Shown piece after piece: positions 42,668-52,058 of a stretch of 64,000 nucleotides of DNA. Each line of letters begins with the position of its first letter. Position 1 is the stretch's first letter. Source of the stretch: Enteractinococcus helveticum. GTDB taxonomy: Bacteria; Actinomycetota; Actinomycetes; Actinomycetales; Micrococcaceae. Location of the stretch: contig NZ_LXEY01000022.1 in assembly GCF_001657475.1 (NCBI RefSeq), positions 186,001 to 250,000 on the forward strand, given 5' to 3'. Below the pieces are notes generated by a model. That model was given only the letters and a program-made list of their open reading frames with translations. It did not search any database and was not told the origin of the DNA. The position numbers were made by a program, and so were the translations under genes.

Positions 42668-44127
42668 TAATTATTCACCCTTCTATCCACAAAGTTTGCC
42701 AGAGCGGTCAGCAACCAGACCGCCACGAAGTAAATGGCCGCGACAATCAGCAAGACTTCGGTGGTACGGAAGTTCGCTGCATAGATTTGTTGGGCCTGGT
42801 ACAGCAACTCGCCAAAACCAATGGCCAGCAGCAATGAGGAGTCCTTGAGCATGATGACCAACTGGTTGATCAGCGATGGTGTCATCATCTTGAACGCCTG
42901 TGGGAGGACGACCTTGCGCATCGCCTGACCTTGTGTCAGTGCCAGGGACCGGGCCGCTTCGGTTTGTCCCGGATCGACCGATTGCACCGAACCGCGGACG
43001 ATTTCAGCGATGTACGCCGCCCCGTTGAGTGACAAGGTCAACGCACCAGCGACCCAGATGGAGATTGGGACGCTGATCAGCTGTGGCAAACCGAAATAAA
43101 AGAAGAACGCCCAGACCAGAATTGGCGTGCCACGGAAGACGGCGATAAATGCTGTGGCAATTCCGCGCAGCACAATATTCGACGAGATTTTCATGAAACC
43201 AAACATCAAACCCAGTGCCATGGCAATGGCAAATGAGATGCCGGTGATGAGCAAAGTGTTGCGCAGCCCCACCATCAATGCTGGCATCGAGGTTGCTAGC
43301 AACCCGAAGAAGGTTGACGGATCCGGGCCGGATTCACCACCGATGTAATGATCAAGAATCTCTTGGTATTCACCGGATTCCTGCAGGTTGGCCAGACCCT
43401 CATTAAACATTGCTAACAGCTCTTGGTTCTGGTCCTTATTCACCAGAAAACCGTAGTCACCGGTTGGCTCGGGCTCAGATACCAGCTCCAGACCTGACCC
43501 TTGTTGGATCCCGTAGGCAATAATTGGCAGGTCATCAACAAGCGCGATATCGTGTCCCGACTTGACCGATTCCACCATCGTGGTGGTTTGATCAAGCGCA
43601 TTGATCTCGAAATCGTAGCCCTGTTGCATCTCGCGCGCCCACTCTTCGGAAAGTGAGCCGGTCTTGACCGCCACGGATTCGCCCTCAAGGTCTTCCCAGC
43701 CAGAAATGCCTGAGCCCTCAAGAGCGGCGATAGTCAATTCACCGGTGAAATATGGTTCTGAGAAGTCATAGACTTGTTGACGTTCTTCCGTGATCCCTGC
43801 ACCGGCAATCACTCCGTCCACCTGATTGGCGGTCAACGCCTGCAGAGCCGCATTGAACCCCATAGACCGAAATTCAACACGGAAGCCCTGATCCTCGGCG
43901 ATAGCCTTCATCAGGTCGATATCGATCCCCACCAGCTCGCCGGCAGGGTCGCGAAATTCAAACGGCGCAAATGTTGTGTCTGTGCCGATGACATACAGTT
44001 CGCCTTCTGGATCGCCGCCTTCAGCATCGGGTGCAGTGTCTGCTAGCGCAGACGGCACCAACAAGAAGCTGAAGAGTACCACGAGCCCGGCGAAGACCCA
44101 TGACAAAAAGGTCTTGTTTTGCCTCAT
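42667..44127 (-). CDS. Fused amino-acid binding protein and ABC permease
   Basis: 486-residue protein combining two functions that are often separate. Residues 1-29 are a Sec signal or anchor ([20 protein letters not shown]). Residues 45-270 are a type 3 solute-binding domain ([20 protein letters not shown]). Residues 285-480 are the permease with several helices and the inner-membrane motif [20 protein letters not shown]. It therefore exposes its own binding domain outside the cell. Upstream GGAG is suitably placed. It starts 732 bases from glmM, divergently. Confidence 0.93.
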   Translation of the reverse strand: MRQNKTFLSWVFAGLVVLFSFLLVPSALADTAPDAEGGDPEGELYVIGTDTTFAPFEFRDPAGELVGIDIDLMKAIAEDQGFRVEFRSMGFNAALQALTANQVDGVIAGAGITEERQQVYDFSEPYFTGELTIAALEGSGISGWEDLEGESVAVKTGSLSEEWAREMQQGYDFEINALDQTTTMVESVKSGHDIALVDDLPIIAYGIQQGSGLELVSEPEPTGDYGFLVNKDQNQELLAMFNEGLANLQESGEYQEILDHYIGGESGPDPSTFFGLLATSMPALMVGLRNTLLITGISFAIAMALGLMFGFMKISSNIVLRGIATAFIAVFRGTPILVWAFFFYFGLPQLISVPISIWVAGALTLSLNGAAYIAEIVRGSVQSVDPGQTEAARSLALTQGQAMRKVVLPQAFKMMTPSLINQLVIMLKDSSLLLAIGFGELLYQAQQIYAANFRTTEVLLIVAAIYFVAVWLLTALANFVDRRVNN

Positions 44128-44858
44128 CTCATCACTCCAATTAGCTAGTCAACCATGAAATCAAAGCTAATCCGAGCACGATACAGTTGTACAACCTTCG
44201 TCGGCGCTAAGTTGCCGAAGTACGCGACGAATCTCCGATATCAAGCTGTTATGGGTAATATAGGAGAATCTTCGTACTGTCACAGGAGAAGGGGCGCGAC
44301 GGAATATGCGCATCGACGACGATTTTCAGCGCTGGATGCAACACCACCATCAGACTCGGGCTCTTCCATGACAGATCTACACAGCAAGCACGGTGTGCCA
44401 CATCGAGTGAGCACTGATGTCAGTAATCATGGGGTGAGTATTTCTCAACGAGAGCAACCAGACCATTTGCCCATGCGAGCTGTCGATCCAGCTCGGCCGA
44501 TGCAAGACTCATGCATCGTCTCGGCTGCACTGCAAGCGCGAAATGCATACACTCAGCCAGATGCGCCAAACGTATTGCAGCCATTAAGTAGCGTGCATCA
44601 CGAACGCCATGGCGATCGCATGATAAACCTCGGGCACGCAATGTATCAATGCAAGATGTCTAGAACATCGTGCTTTACCCTGGTAAGAACACTTCCTAGG
44701 CACACCCTCCGGAATCACGCATTTTGTGGTCCGGTGTCTGTGCTCAGTGAGTATGGCGACGACTTAGGCGGTAGCTTCCCGCTTGTTCGATAAGATCTAT
44801 AACTGAATCATCCCGATCCCGCACCGGGTGGTTCGCCGGTCACACAGAATTGGTAACA
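44128..44858. other. 731-base gene-free divergent spacer
   Basis: It lies between the start of the amino-acid transporter and glmM. No open frame here looks like a protein: the longest rightward one (44155-44793) is rich in unusual residues, starts inside the transporter promoter zone, and has no ribosome-binding site. No tRNA or repeat was recognised. It may hold two promoters, an unrecognised small RNA, or the remains of a lost gene. Confidence 0.5.
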
Positions 44859-46202
44859 ATGTCACAATTATTTGGTACTGACGGTGTTCGAGGCATAGCC
44901 AACGAAAAAATTACCGTCGAACTCGCAATTGAACTCGCCCAAGCTGGGGCAGTCGTCCTCGGATTCGAGAACTCCAACGGAGCACGCCCCAAAGCTGTGG
45001 TAGCCAGAGATCCGCGTATTTCCTCGGAATTTATCACCGCCGCCGTGTCAGCAGGTCTCGCATCATCCGGTGTCGACGTCTACGACGCCGGTGTCATGCC
45101 AACCCCAGCAGCCGCCTATCTGGTTGACGATATCAACGCTGATTTTGGTGTGATGATCTCTGCATCACACAACCCAGCCCCAGACAACGGCATCAAATTC
45201 CTAGCCCGTGGTGGCGATAAACTCACCGACGCACAAGAAGCCCGCATTGAAGCGCAACTGGGCCAACCGCCATTGCGCCCCATCGGTGCCGAAGTCGGCC
45301 GTGTGCGCAGATTCTCCGATGCAGAAGATCGCTATGTCATCCATCTGCTGAAATCGCTGCCGAACCGACTGGACGGGATCAAGGTCGTCATCGACGCCGC
45401 CCACGGGGCGGGTTCTGCCGTGGCACCGCAGGTCTTTGCAGACGCTGGCGCCGAGGTCGCCCTGATCGGGGCCGACCCTGATGGTCTAAACATTAACCAA
45501 AATTACGGCTCCACCCACATGGAGAACCTGCAGGCTGCAGTACTTGAACACGGTGCCGATCTTGGAGTCGCGTTGGACGGGGACGCTGACCGGTTCTTAG
45601 CCGTTGATCACAGCGGCACCATCGTCGACGGCGACCAGATCATGGCGATCATGGCACTGGCGCTCAAAGAACAAGGCAAGCTCAAAGACGACACCTTGGT
45701 TGTCACGGTCATGAGTAACCTCGGGCTGAAACTGGCAATGCAAGCACACGGGATCAATGTCGTAGAAACCAAAGTCGGGGACCGCTACGTCCTAGAGGCC
45801 ATGCACGCCAAAGACTACTCGCTGGGTGGCGAGCAGTCTGGCCATATTATCTTCTCTGAATGGGCCACTACCGGTGACGGGATTTTGACCGGCCTGCACC
45901 TTGCCGCGCGTTTGAAAGAAACCAATAAGACCCTGGCTGAGGTATCAGAAGTGATGACGCGACTGCCACAGGTGTTGATCAACGTCAAAGACGTCGACAA
46001 AGATGGGGTCGGCAATAATGGCATTGTTGCCGAGGCGGTTGCCAAAGTCGAGACCCAACTTGGCGAAACGGGACGCGTACTGCTGCGCCCATCGGGTACC
46101 GAACCAGTGGTCCGCGTCATGGTCGAAGCCGCTGACAAGGACACCGCAGAATCCCAGGCCCAACTGCTGGCGAGCGTGGTGTCAGAAAACCTATCGCTGT
46201 GA
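44859..46202 (+). CDS. glmM: Phosphoglucosamine mutase
   Basis: 447-residue enzyme that converts glucosamine-6-phosphate to glucosamine-1-phosphate on the route to UDP-GlcNAc and the cell wall. The phosphoserine is in [15 protein letters not shown] at about residue 100, the magnesium loop is DGDADRF, and the C-terminal phosphate site is [17 protein letters not shown] at 44859 is chosen; a TTG three codons upstream is also open. No clear ribosome-binding site is seen. It overlaps the next small gene by four bases. glmS, its usual neighbour, is absent. Confidence 0.96.
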   Translation: MSQLFGTDGVRGIANEKITVELAIELAQAGAVVLGFENSNGARPKAVVARDPRISSEFITAAVSAGLASSGVDVYDAGVMPTPAAAYLVDDINADFGVMISASHNPAPDNGIKFLARGGDKLTDAQEARIEAQLGQPPLRPIGAEVGRVRRFSDAEDRYVIHLLKSLPNRLDGIKVVIDAAHGAGSAVAPQVFADAGAEVALIGADPDGLNINQNYGSTHMENLQAAVLEHGADLGVALDGDADRFLAVDHSGTIVDGDQIMAIMALALKEQGKLKDDTLVVTVMSNLGLKLAMQAHGINVVETKVGDRYVLEAMHAKDYSLGGEQSGHIIFSEWATTGDGILTGLHLAARLKETNKTLAEVSEVMTRLPQVLINVKDVDKDGVGNNGIVAEAVAKVETQLGETGRVLLRPSGTEPVVRVMVEAADKDTAESQAQLLASVVSENLSL

Positions 46203-46486
46203 GTTCACCTGACGAGCGCCCCACCGAGGAAGAGTTGCGCGAAGCCGAAGGATACTTCCGTCGCGACGTCGATGAGTTCCATCGGGAAGCCAACGTGCTT
46301 GCGGGGCACGACCCGCAGGATGTCTCAGCAGACCCGCCAGAAAACCTGACAGCTCGACGGCTCATAGTCTTTGGCATCTTAGTATTAGCTGGAGTGGTTG
46401 CCGCAGCGTTAGCCATGGGCCTGATGGCTATTCCAGTCTGTGAGAATCCACCGTATAACTGGATGCCGTGCATCCCGAATCTCTAG
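46199..46486 (+). CDS. Small membrane protein downstream of glmM
   Basis: 95-residue protein of unknown function. Residues 1-50 are polar and acidic ([20 protein letters not shown]), followed by one membrane helix at about residues 55-77 ([20 protein letters not shown]) and a short outer tail with two cysteines ([12 protein letters not shown]). The GTG start overlaps the glmM stop as GTGA, so it is probably translated with glmM. Its role is unknown; a link with wall-precursor supply is only suggested by position. Confidence 0.7.
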   Translation: MSSPDERPTEEELREAEGYFRRDVDEFHREANVLAGHDPQDVSADPPENLTARRLIVFGILVLAGVVAAALAMGLMAIPVCENPPYNWMPCIPNL

Positions 46487-46490
46487 TTGA

Positions 46491-46535
46491 AGACACGCCA
46501 GCCGTCCGATGACCTACCGGACGGCTGACGTGTCT
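46491..46535 (+). terminator. Terminator after glmM group
   Basis: An 18-base stem (46491-46508 with 46518-46535) contains one mismatch and a 9-base loop, followed by TTT and CT. The leftward mscL ends 18 bases further, so the hairpin may serve both sides. Confidence 0.85.
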
Positions 46536-46553
46536 TTTCTGGTGTGAGAAGTT

Positions 46554-46943
46554 TTAGACGCGTGGACGATTTGCCAAAGCATCGCGAATTTCACGCAGCA
46601 ACGCAATCTCTTCTGGAGTTACTTCTTCGTCTTCTTCCTCGCGCTTACGCATTGCGATGAGCTTATTCATCGGGGTAACAATGGCAAAGTAAACAGCTGC
46701 CGCAACTAACAAGAAGTTTACGATCGCGGTCAACAGCACCCCGAACGCGATTTCGTTGCCGTTGAGGGTGATCTTGGCGAAATCATCGAAATTCGGCGAA
46801 CCGACGAGCGCGGAGATCAGCGGCATCAAGACTGAGTCCGTCAGAGCGGTCACGACCTGTGTGAAGGCGGCACCAATGATTACAGCAACGGCAAGGTCCA
46901 TGACATTGCCCTGCGCTAAGAAGTCTCTAAATCCCTTGAGCAT
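46554..46943 (-). CDS. mscL: Large-conductance mechanosensitive channel MscL
   Basis: 129-residue channel that opens under membrane tension and protects from osmotic downshock. The amphipathic N-terminus and first helix (FLAQGNVMDLAVAVIIGAAF) and the second helix (IAFGVLLTAIVNFLLVAAAVY) are typical. The C-terminal cytoplasmic helix with EEIALLREIRDAL is complete. It follows the VanY-like gene in the leftward direction after 58 bases. Confidence 0.96.
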   Translation of the reverse strand: MLKGFRDFLAQGNVMDLAVAVIIGAAFTQVVTALTDSVLMPLISALVGSPNFDDFAKITLNGNEIAFGVLLTAIVNFLLVAAAVYFAIVTPMNKLIAMRKREEEDEEVTPEEIALLREIRDALANRPRV

Positions 46944-47001
46944 GATTCACAGTATAAGGTCAGACCTATCATCAGAGTATGAGATATGCCTCATGATGGT
47001 T

Positions 47002-48051
47002 CTACTCTTGGTAATCCGGCGCTGGATCTAATTCAAATTCGCGTTCTGCAACGCCAGAATGCTCGACAATATGCTGTGCATATTGTTCACCGAAGTAGCG
47101 CAAATGCCATGGTTCGTAGGAAAAACCCGTGTATTCGTGCTCGTCTTCGGGGTAGCGAATGACAAACCCAAACTCATGAGCCCGCTCAACCAACCACTGA
47201 CCGGCTGGGGTTTCACCAAAGCTTTGTTTCAGGGTGTGCTGACCGCCCGGGGTATCAACATCAAGTGCTAATCCCGTTTGATGCTCGGAAAATCCTGGTC
47301 GAGCAGACATCTCATTGGTGTTCGTCGTGCCGTATTGGCGAACGTAGTTGTCATACAGCTCGGTCTGGTAGTCATACGATCGATACGCTGAGATGACTGT
47401 CAGGTTGATGCCATCCTGTTGGGCAGCTTCAAACATCGCTTGCGTTGCCTCTGCAGCTACTTCGCGCAGCATGGGAGCACCTGCACCGAACTGGGCGGGT
47501 AGCTCCACCAGATCCGTCGGTTCATAGTCAGCAGGCAGGGGACGCAGTTTATTGACGATAACCGTCATCGAATCCGGGGATTCCAGGTCCTGTGGGATAT
47601 GCGATGTATCCTGTGTATCCTCATCCGTTGAGGCGGGTGCAGTTGACTCGGGCAGCGCTACTTCAATTTTTGGTAGAGCAGGTGTGCTCTTGGCCGGGGA
47701 GGGTTTGCTGCTCGTGCTTGAGCGCTCCTCGTCTGCCGTCACCGGGGTGAGTGTGACCTCATCGATCTGCCGGGGGACAGGCTCTGATGACTGTGGCGAT
47801 GAAAGCGTCGTCGTCGAGGAGGTCGACGACTCGGTGGCGATGGACTGTTCGCGATCATGTGCAACCGGCAGGTTCATGTCCTCGTCACGGCTTGACGCCA
47901 CTGGATATGTCTCTGGTTTTAGCGGTGAAAATTCTTGCACCGGGCGTCCCATGGTCTCAGCAACCACGGGCGGGGAGACAAAAATACTTGCTCCAAGGCA
48001 GGCCAAGGTGACCGCTGCAGCGGTAACAGTCACAGTGGTGCTACGGGGCAT
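47002..48051 (-). CDS. VanY-like D-alanyl-D-alanine carboxypeptidase (peptidase M15)
   Basis: 349-residue exported peptidase predicted to remove the last D-alanine of peptidoglycan stems. Residues 1-31 are a signal sequence. Residues 40-165 are a disordered linker rich in S, T, P and E. The M15 domain follows: H257 and D264 (SEHQTGLALD) and E313/H316 (EPWH) are the zinc-site and catalytic residues, with SAYRSYDYQTELYDN upstream. It starts two bases after the coaA stop, with AGGAAA inside coaA, so the genes are translated together. No vanA-type genes are nearby, so a role in normal wall maturation is more likely than vancomycin resistance. Confidence 0.9.
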   Translation of the reverse strand: MPRSTTVTVTAAAVTLACLGASIFVSPPVVAETMGRPVQEFSPLKPETYPVASSRDEDMNLPVAHDREQSIATESSTSSTTTLSSPQSSEPVPRQIDEVTLTPVTADEERSSTSSKPSPAKSTPALPKIEVALPESTAPASTDEDTQDTSHIPQDLESPDSMTVIVNKLRPLPADYEPTDLVELPAQFGAGAPMLREVAAEATQAMFEAAQQDGINLTVISAYRSYDYQTELYDNYVRQYGTTNTNEMSARPGFSEHQTGLALDVDTPGGQHTLKQSFGETPAGQWLVERAHEFGFVIRYPEDEHEYTGFSYEPWHLRYFGEQYAQHIVEHSGVAEREFELDPAPDYQE

Positions 48052-48053
48052 GC

Positions 48054-49130
48054 TTAGATTTTCCTCATAAGGACGCGTCTGACATAGTGGTCTGCGTTCT
48101 TGGTCAATACTAGTTTAGCTCTGCCCCGAGTGGGTAAGACGTTTTGAATCAGGTTCGGTCCGTTGATCCGATCCCAAATACCGGTGGCAGTTTTAATGGC
48201 TTCCGTATCGGTCAGAGCCGCATAGCGGTGGAAGTAGGAATCTGGGTTGGCAAAGGCGCCCGAACGGAGTTTCATGAATCGCTTGACGTACCAGCTGCGG
48301 ACCGCTTCGTGCGGGGCATCGACATAGATGGAGTAGTCGAAAAAGTCAGATACCGATAGACCAGAGGTGCCATCGGAACGTGGCCGCGGTGGGGCCAACA
48401 CGTTGAGCCCTTCGACAATCAAGACATCTGGACGACGCACCACAATCTGTTGATTGGGCACAATGTCGTAGGTCAGGTGAGAATACATCGGTGCACGCAC
48501 TTCCGGAACGCCAGCTTTGACATCGGAGACGAAACGTAGCAAACGGCGGCGGTCGAATGACTCGGGGAACCCTTTGCGCTCCATCAAACCCCGCCGACGG
48601 AGCTCGGCATTGGGATAGAGGAAACCATCTGTGGTCACTAACTCCACCCGTGGGGTGTTGGGCCAGCGACGCAACATTTCCTGCAGCACGCGGGCAATCG
48701 TAGACTTGCCCACCGCCACTGAGCCGGCAACCCCAATGACAAATGGGGTGCGACGCGTGGTCTCACCGAGAAATTTATTGGAAGCTTCGCGGAGTTTGGC
48801 CGAGGCTTCGACGTAGATGCTTAGCAGGCGGGACAGCGGGAGATAGACCTCAGCGACTTCGGTCAGCGACAGTTGATCTCCCAGTCCCCGAAGTCTCTCG
48901 ACATCAGACTGGTCGAAAGGTTGTTCTAGCTCGTGGGCTAGTCTTGACCACGTAGCACGGTCAAGTTCAATAAACGGCGAGTACGACTGCTGTGGCTCGA
49001 CCGGCGGTGAACCCACAAAATTGATGGGCTCAGTTACCGGACTCACCGGGGTATTCGGTGAATCGGGGGCCCCTGCAGGAGAGCTGGTCGCATCACGAAT
49101 GTGGAAATTCACCTCATCATTATGGCTCAT
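48054..49130 (-). CDS. coaA: Type I pantothenate kinase
   Basis: 358 residues from ATG 49130. The kinase makes phosphopantothenate, the first committed step to coenzyme A. The P-loop is [12 protein letters not shown], followed by [22 protein letters not shown], both diagnostic. About 50 residues before [17 protein letters not shown] are low-complexity and absent from most relatives. Upstream in-frame starts are ATG 49157 and TTG 49178; none has a clear ribosome-binding site, so the start is uncertain. The VanY-like gene follows two bases later. Confidence 0.92.
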   Translation of the reverse strand: MSHNDEVNFHIRDATSSPAGAPDSPNTPVSPVTEPINFVGSPPVEPQQSYSPFIELDRATWSRLAHELEQPFDQSDVERLRGLGDQLSLTEVAEVYLPLSRLLSIYVEASAKLREASNKFLGETTRRTPFVIGVAGSVAVGKSTIARVLQEMLRRWPNTPRVELVTTDGFLYPNAELRRRGLMERKGFPESFDRRRLLRFVSDVKAGVPEVRAPMYSHLTYDIVPNQQIVVRRPDVLIVEGLNVLAPPRPRSDGTSGLSVSDFFDYSIYVDAPHEAVRSWYVKRFMKLRSGAFANPDSYFHRYAALTDTEAIKTATGIWDRINGPNLIQNVLPTRGRAKLVLTKNADHYVRRVLMRKI

Positions 49131-49211
49131 CAGGCCCGATAGAAGACAATTATTCATATCCAGCTTAGCTACCGGCAAGGGTAATTAACAGAGTTTGGAA
49201 TAAGGAGATCG

Positions 49212-50204
49212 GTGAAACAGCCACAAGAGCAGCCGGCCACGCCTACGCGCAACAGCGGATATATCCAAGCATTCTTGGCATATCTCTTATGGGGCGTGCT
49301 CCCGATCGTGTTCGCCTATTACATGACAGCCCATCCCGTTGACCTACTGGCATGGCGCGTAGTTTTGGCACTTGGCGTCACCCTAGTTGCTATCTCGTGT
49401 ATGCGTGGGGCCTGGAAGCGTTTGGGCACCGCGATGAAGACCCGACGTGATCATTTGCTGCTCATCTTGGCCGGACACCTCATCGTGATCAACTGGGCCA
49501 TGTATATTTATGCGGTGGCAACGAACCGCGTGCTGGAGGCCTCGTTAGGCTATTTCATCAACCCGGTGGTCACCATCGTACTGGGGGTTGTGATTCTCAA
49601 AGAACGGTTGCGAGCCTTACAGTGGGCAGCGGTGATCGTGTCATTCATCGCTGTGATTATATTGACCGTGGAATATGGCCGCTTGCCGTGGATTTCCCTG
49701 ACGCTGGCGTTCTCATTTGCGTTTTATAGCCTGGTCAAAAATAAAACCGGGCCGTCGGTAGATTCACTCACCGGGCTCACCGTCGAAACCCTATGGTTAT
49801 CGGTGCCCTCAACCGTGTGGCTGATCCTGGCCTCAATGGGACTACTGGGTACCGCCGGAGGCATTGGTGTATTTGAAACATTCGATACCGTGCAAAGTGT
49901 CACCCTGCCGGTCGTGGGATTAGTCACCGTTATCCCGCTGGTGTTATTTGCCGCAGCTGCGGCTCGCTTGCCGCTATCTACGGTGGGCATGTTCCAATAC
50001 ATTGCACCCATCGCGCAATTTCTCTTCGGGTATTTCGTCTTCCATGAGGCCATGTCAACGGGCCGTTGGATCGGGTTCATTTTGGTCTGGGTAGCCGTGA
50101 TTATTCTCATTGCAGATGTCCTACGACAAATACGACAGAATCCGAAGTTACGAATCACAACATCGCAAACTGCCCGAGAAGAACCGGTAGACTACACATC
50201 ATGA
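49212..50204 (+). CDS. rarD: RarD/EamA-family transporter
   Basis: 330-residue membrane protein with ten predicted helices in two EamA repeats. The N-terminal [18 protein letters not shown] and [20 protein letters not shown] are typical of RarD (drug/metabolite transporter superfamily); the substrate is unknown. GTG at 49212 follows AAGGAG. The gene is divergent from coaA and overlaps acpS by four bases (ATGA), placing it first in the acpS-tsaD series. It occupies the place where glmS is found in relatives. Confidence 0.9.
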   Translation: MKQPQEQPATPTRNSGYIQAFLAYLLWGVLPIVFAYYMTAHPVDLLAWRVVLALGVTLVAISCMRGAWKRLGTAMKTRRDHLLLILAGHLIVINWAMYIYAVATNRVLEASLGYFINPVVTIVLGVVILKERLRALQWAAVIVSFIAVIILTVEYGRLPWISLTLAFSFAFYSLVKNKTGPSVDSLTGLTVETLWLSVPSTVWLILASMGLLGTAGGIGVFETFDTVQSVTLPVVGLVTVIPLVLFAAAAARLPLSTVGMFQYIAPIAQFLFGYFVFHEAMSTGRWIGFILVWVAVIILIADVLRQIRQNPKLRITTSQTAREEPVDYTS

Positions 50205-50551
50205 TCATTGGCATAGGTGTGGACATGGTTGACATTGCGCGCTTTGAGCGACAGCTGGAACGGACTCCGAAACTTCGTGAGCGTCTGTTTACTCCAGCTG
50301 AACGCGAATTGAGCCTGCAGTCTCTGGCGGCTCGATTTGCTGCCAAAGAGGCCGTTGCCAAAGCCCTGTCCGCTCCCGCCGGTATGAACTGGCAACACTG
50401 TCAAATCGGTCGCGAAGCATCCGGTGTGCCCTACGTTGTAGTCACCGGCACCGTTGCCGACATCGCCGAAGCCAAAGGCGTCCGACGCTGGCATCTGTCC
50501 TTGTCCCACGACGGCGGTTGGGCCACCGCCATGGTTGTTGCCGAGGGCTAA
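50201..50551 (+). CDS. acpS: Holo-[acyl-carrier-protein] synthase
   Basis: 116-residue enzyme that transfers phosphopantetheine from coenzyme A to acyl carrier protein. The magnesium site residues are in [15 protein letters not shown] and [12 protein letters not shown], and [12 protein letters not shown] is the conserved end. ATG 50201 overlaps the rarD stop; a longer frame upstream lies inside rarD and is rejected. The stop overlaps the nnrD ATG by one base. The nearby coaA provides the coenzyme A precursor. Confidence 0.95.
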   Translation: MIIGIGVDMVDIARFERQLERTPKLRERLFTPAERELSLQSLAARFAAKEAVAKALSAPAGMNWQHCQIGREASGVPYVVVTGTVADIAEAKGVRRWHLSLSHDGGWATAMVVAEG

Positions 50552-52047
50552 TGCGCCGCTGCTATACCGGAGCTCAGATACGCGCGGCCGAGAAGCCGCG
50601 ACTGGAAGCCGGTGACGGTCCGGTCCTGATGCGTCGCGCCGCATGGGGCCTCGCACACCACACCTTTCAACTGCTTGCAACCCGCGCCCAAACGTACGGC
50701 AGCCGAGTCATCGGGCTGATCGGAAAAGGCAATAACGGTGGCGATACCCTGTGGGCGCTCAGTTTTCTCGCCAAACGCGGCATCGCCATTGCCGCCATCC
50801 CCATCAATACGACCCCAACTGATCTACATCCGGAAGGCCTTGCCGCATTTCGCCGTGCCGGTGGTCGCATCGTCGATAAGATTCCTACCGATACTGCCGC
50901 GGTAATCGACGGGGTATTAGGTACCGGATTTTCCGGCAGCTTTGATCTGCCCGGTTACCTGGCGACGAATCATCTCAGTATTCCGGCAACAGCCGCAGTC
51001 ATCGCCTGTGACATTCCATCTGGCGTCCTGGCCGATACCGGCGACATCCCGGGGGCAGCGCTAGCAGCTGATCTCACTGTGACCTTTGCCGGCCCCAAGG
51101 TGGGACTGTTTGCTGAAGCTGGAAGTCAACACAGCGGCACGATTCGCGTCGTCGACATCGGGATCAACGACCAACTGGCAGCCATTGATCACCCGTGGTG
51201 GATTGCAGAAATCCCCGACGTTGCGAAAAGCTATGGGACACCTGCCTGGGATGTGCATAAATATTCGCGCGGGGTGCTGGGTGTGGTGGCCGGATCGGCA
51301 GAATATCCTGGCGCGGCCGTGCTGGTGGTCAATGCTGCAGCCGCGACCGGGGTCGGGTACATCAGCCTGGTGGCTGAACCGCCCCGCGGCAAAACGGTTG
51401 CCGATAAAGTTATCAGCGCCAACCCGCAGGCTGTAGTTGCAGACCAACTTACGGATAAAGCAACTGCCGTTGTGATTGGGCCCGGACTCGGGGAGACGAT
51501 GCGCGCCAAAGATGCCACCGGTGCGGCACTCCAGGCAGCACTACGGCTACAGATTCCAGTCTTAGTCGATGCCTCTGGGCTCGACGTGCTGCAAGCCGAG
51601 GTATTTGAGCTAGGATTTGCGGCGTTGGTGCTGACCCCACACGTAGGTGAGATGCGGCGTCTGACACAACGCCTGGCACCGGATCTTGCCGAGCATTCCG
51701 TCGTCGACCAGGCTGCAGAATTCGCGCGACGCTTTGACACCTGGATCGTGCTGAAATCAGCCACCACATATGTGTTTGGTCCGCATGGCATCCGCAGTGT
51801 GCATCCGGGGCGCACCCCAGAACTGGCCACCGCAGGAACCGGCGACACATTGTCCGGAATACTGGGGGCCGGGCTGTCGCGACTGCGGCCCGAAGACCAC
51901 GACTTTATGCAACGTCTCTTTCACACACTCAGTGCCGGAGTGCGACTACACTCAATGGCCGGTGAACTGGCAGCCCGCGACGGCGGCGTCGTGGTGAGCA
52001 CGCTGGAACATTACATTCGTCAAGCAAAACGGCAAGATCTGGAATAA
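50551..52047 (+). CDS. nnrD: Bifunctional NAD(P)HX epimerase and dehydratase
   Basis: 498-residue repair enzyme for damaged NADH and NADPH hydrates. Residues 1 to about 215 are the YjeF N-terminal epimerase domain with GKGNNGGDTLWALSF. The C-terminal half is the carbohydrate-kinase-like dehydratase domain with GTGDTLSGILGAGLSR near the ATP/ADP site. Both parts are whole. ATG 50551 overlaps acpS by one base. It lies before alr in the usual actinobacterial order. Confidence 0.94.
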   Translation: MRRCYTGAQIRAAEKPRLEAGDGPVLMRRAAWGLAHHTFQLLATRAQTYGSRVIGLIGKGNNGGDTLWALSFLAKRGIAIAAIPINTTPTDLHPEGLAAFRRAGGRIVDKIPTDTAAVIDGVLGTGFSGSFDLPGYLATNHLSIPATAAVIACDIPSGVLADTGDIPGAALAADLTVTFAGPKVGLFAEAGSQHSGTIRVVDIGINDQLAAIDHPWWIAEIPDVAKSYGTPAWDVHKYSRGVLGVVAGSAEYPGAAVLVVNAAAATGVGYISLVAEPPRGKTVADKVISANPQAVVADQLTDKATAVVIGPGLGETMRAKDATGAALQAALRLQIPVLVDASGLDVLQAEVFELGFAALVLTPHVGEMRRLTQRLAPDLAEHSVVDQAAEFARRFDTWIVLKSATTYVFGPHGIRSVHPGRTPELATAGTGDTLSGILGAGLSRLRPEDHDFMQRLFHTLSAGVRLHSMAGELAARDGGVVVSTLEHYIRQAKRQDLE

Positions 52048-52058
52048 TAAACGTCACT

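Noticed and set aside
44155-44793. Rightward 212-codon frame before glmM
   Set aside because: It has no ribosome-binding site, an unusual mix of H, R, S and C, and begins in the transporter promoter zone. It is kept only as a question in the spacer note.
47002-48051. Vancomycin-resistance gene
   Set aside because: The protein is VanY-like, but no vanRS, vanH, vanA or vanX gene is close; housekeeping M15 carboxypeptidases are common in actinobacteria.
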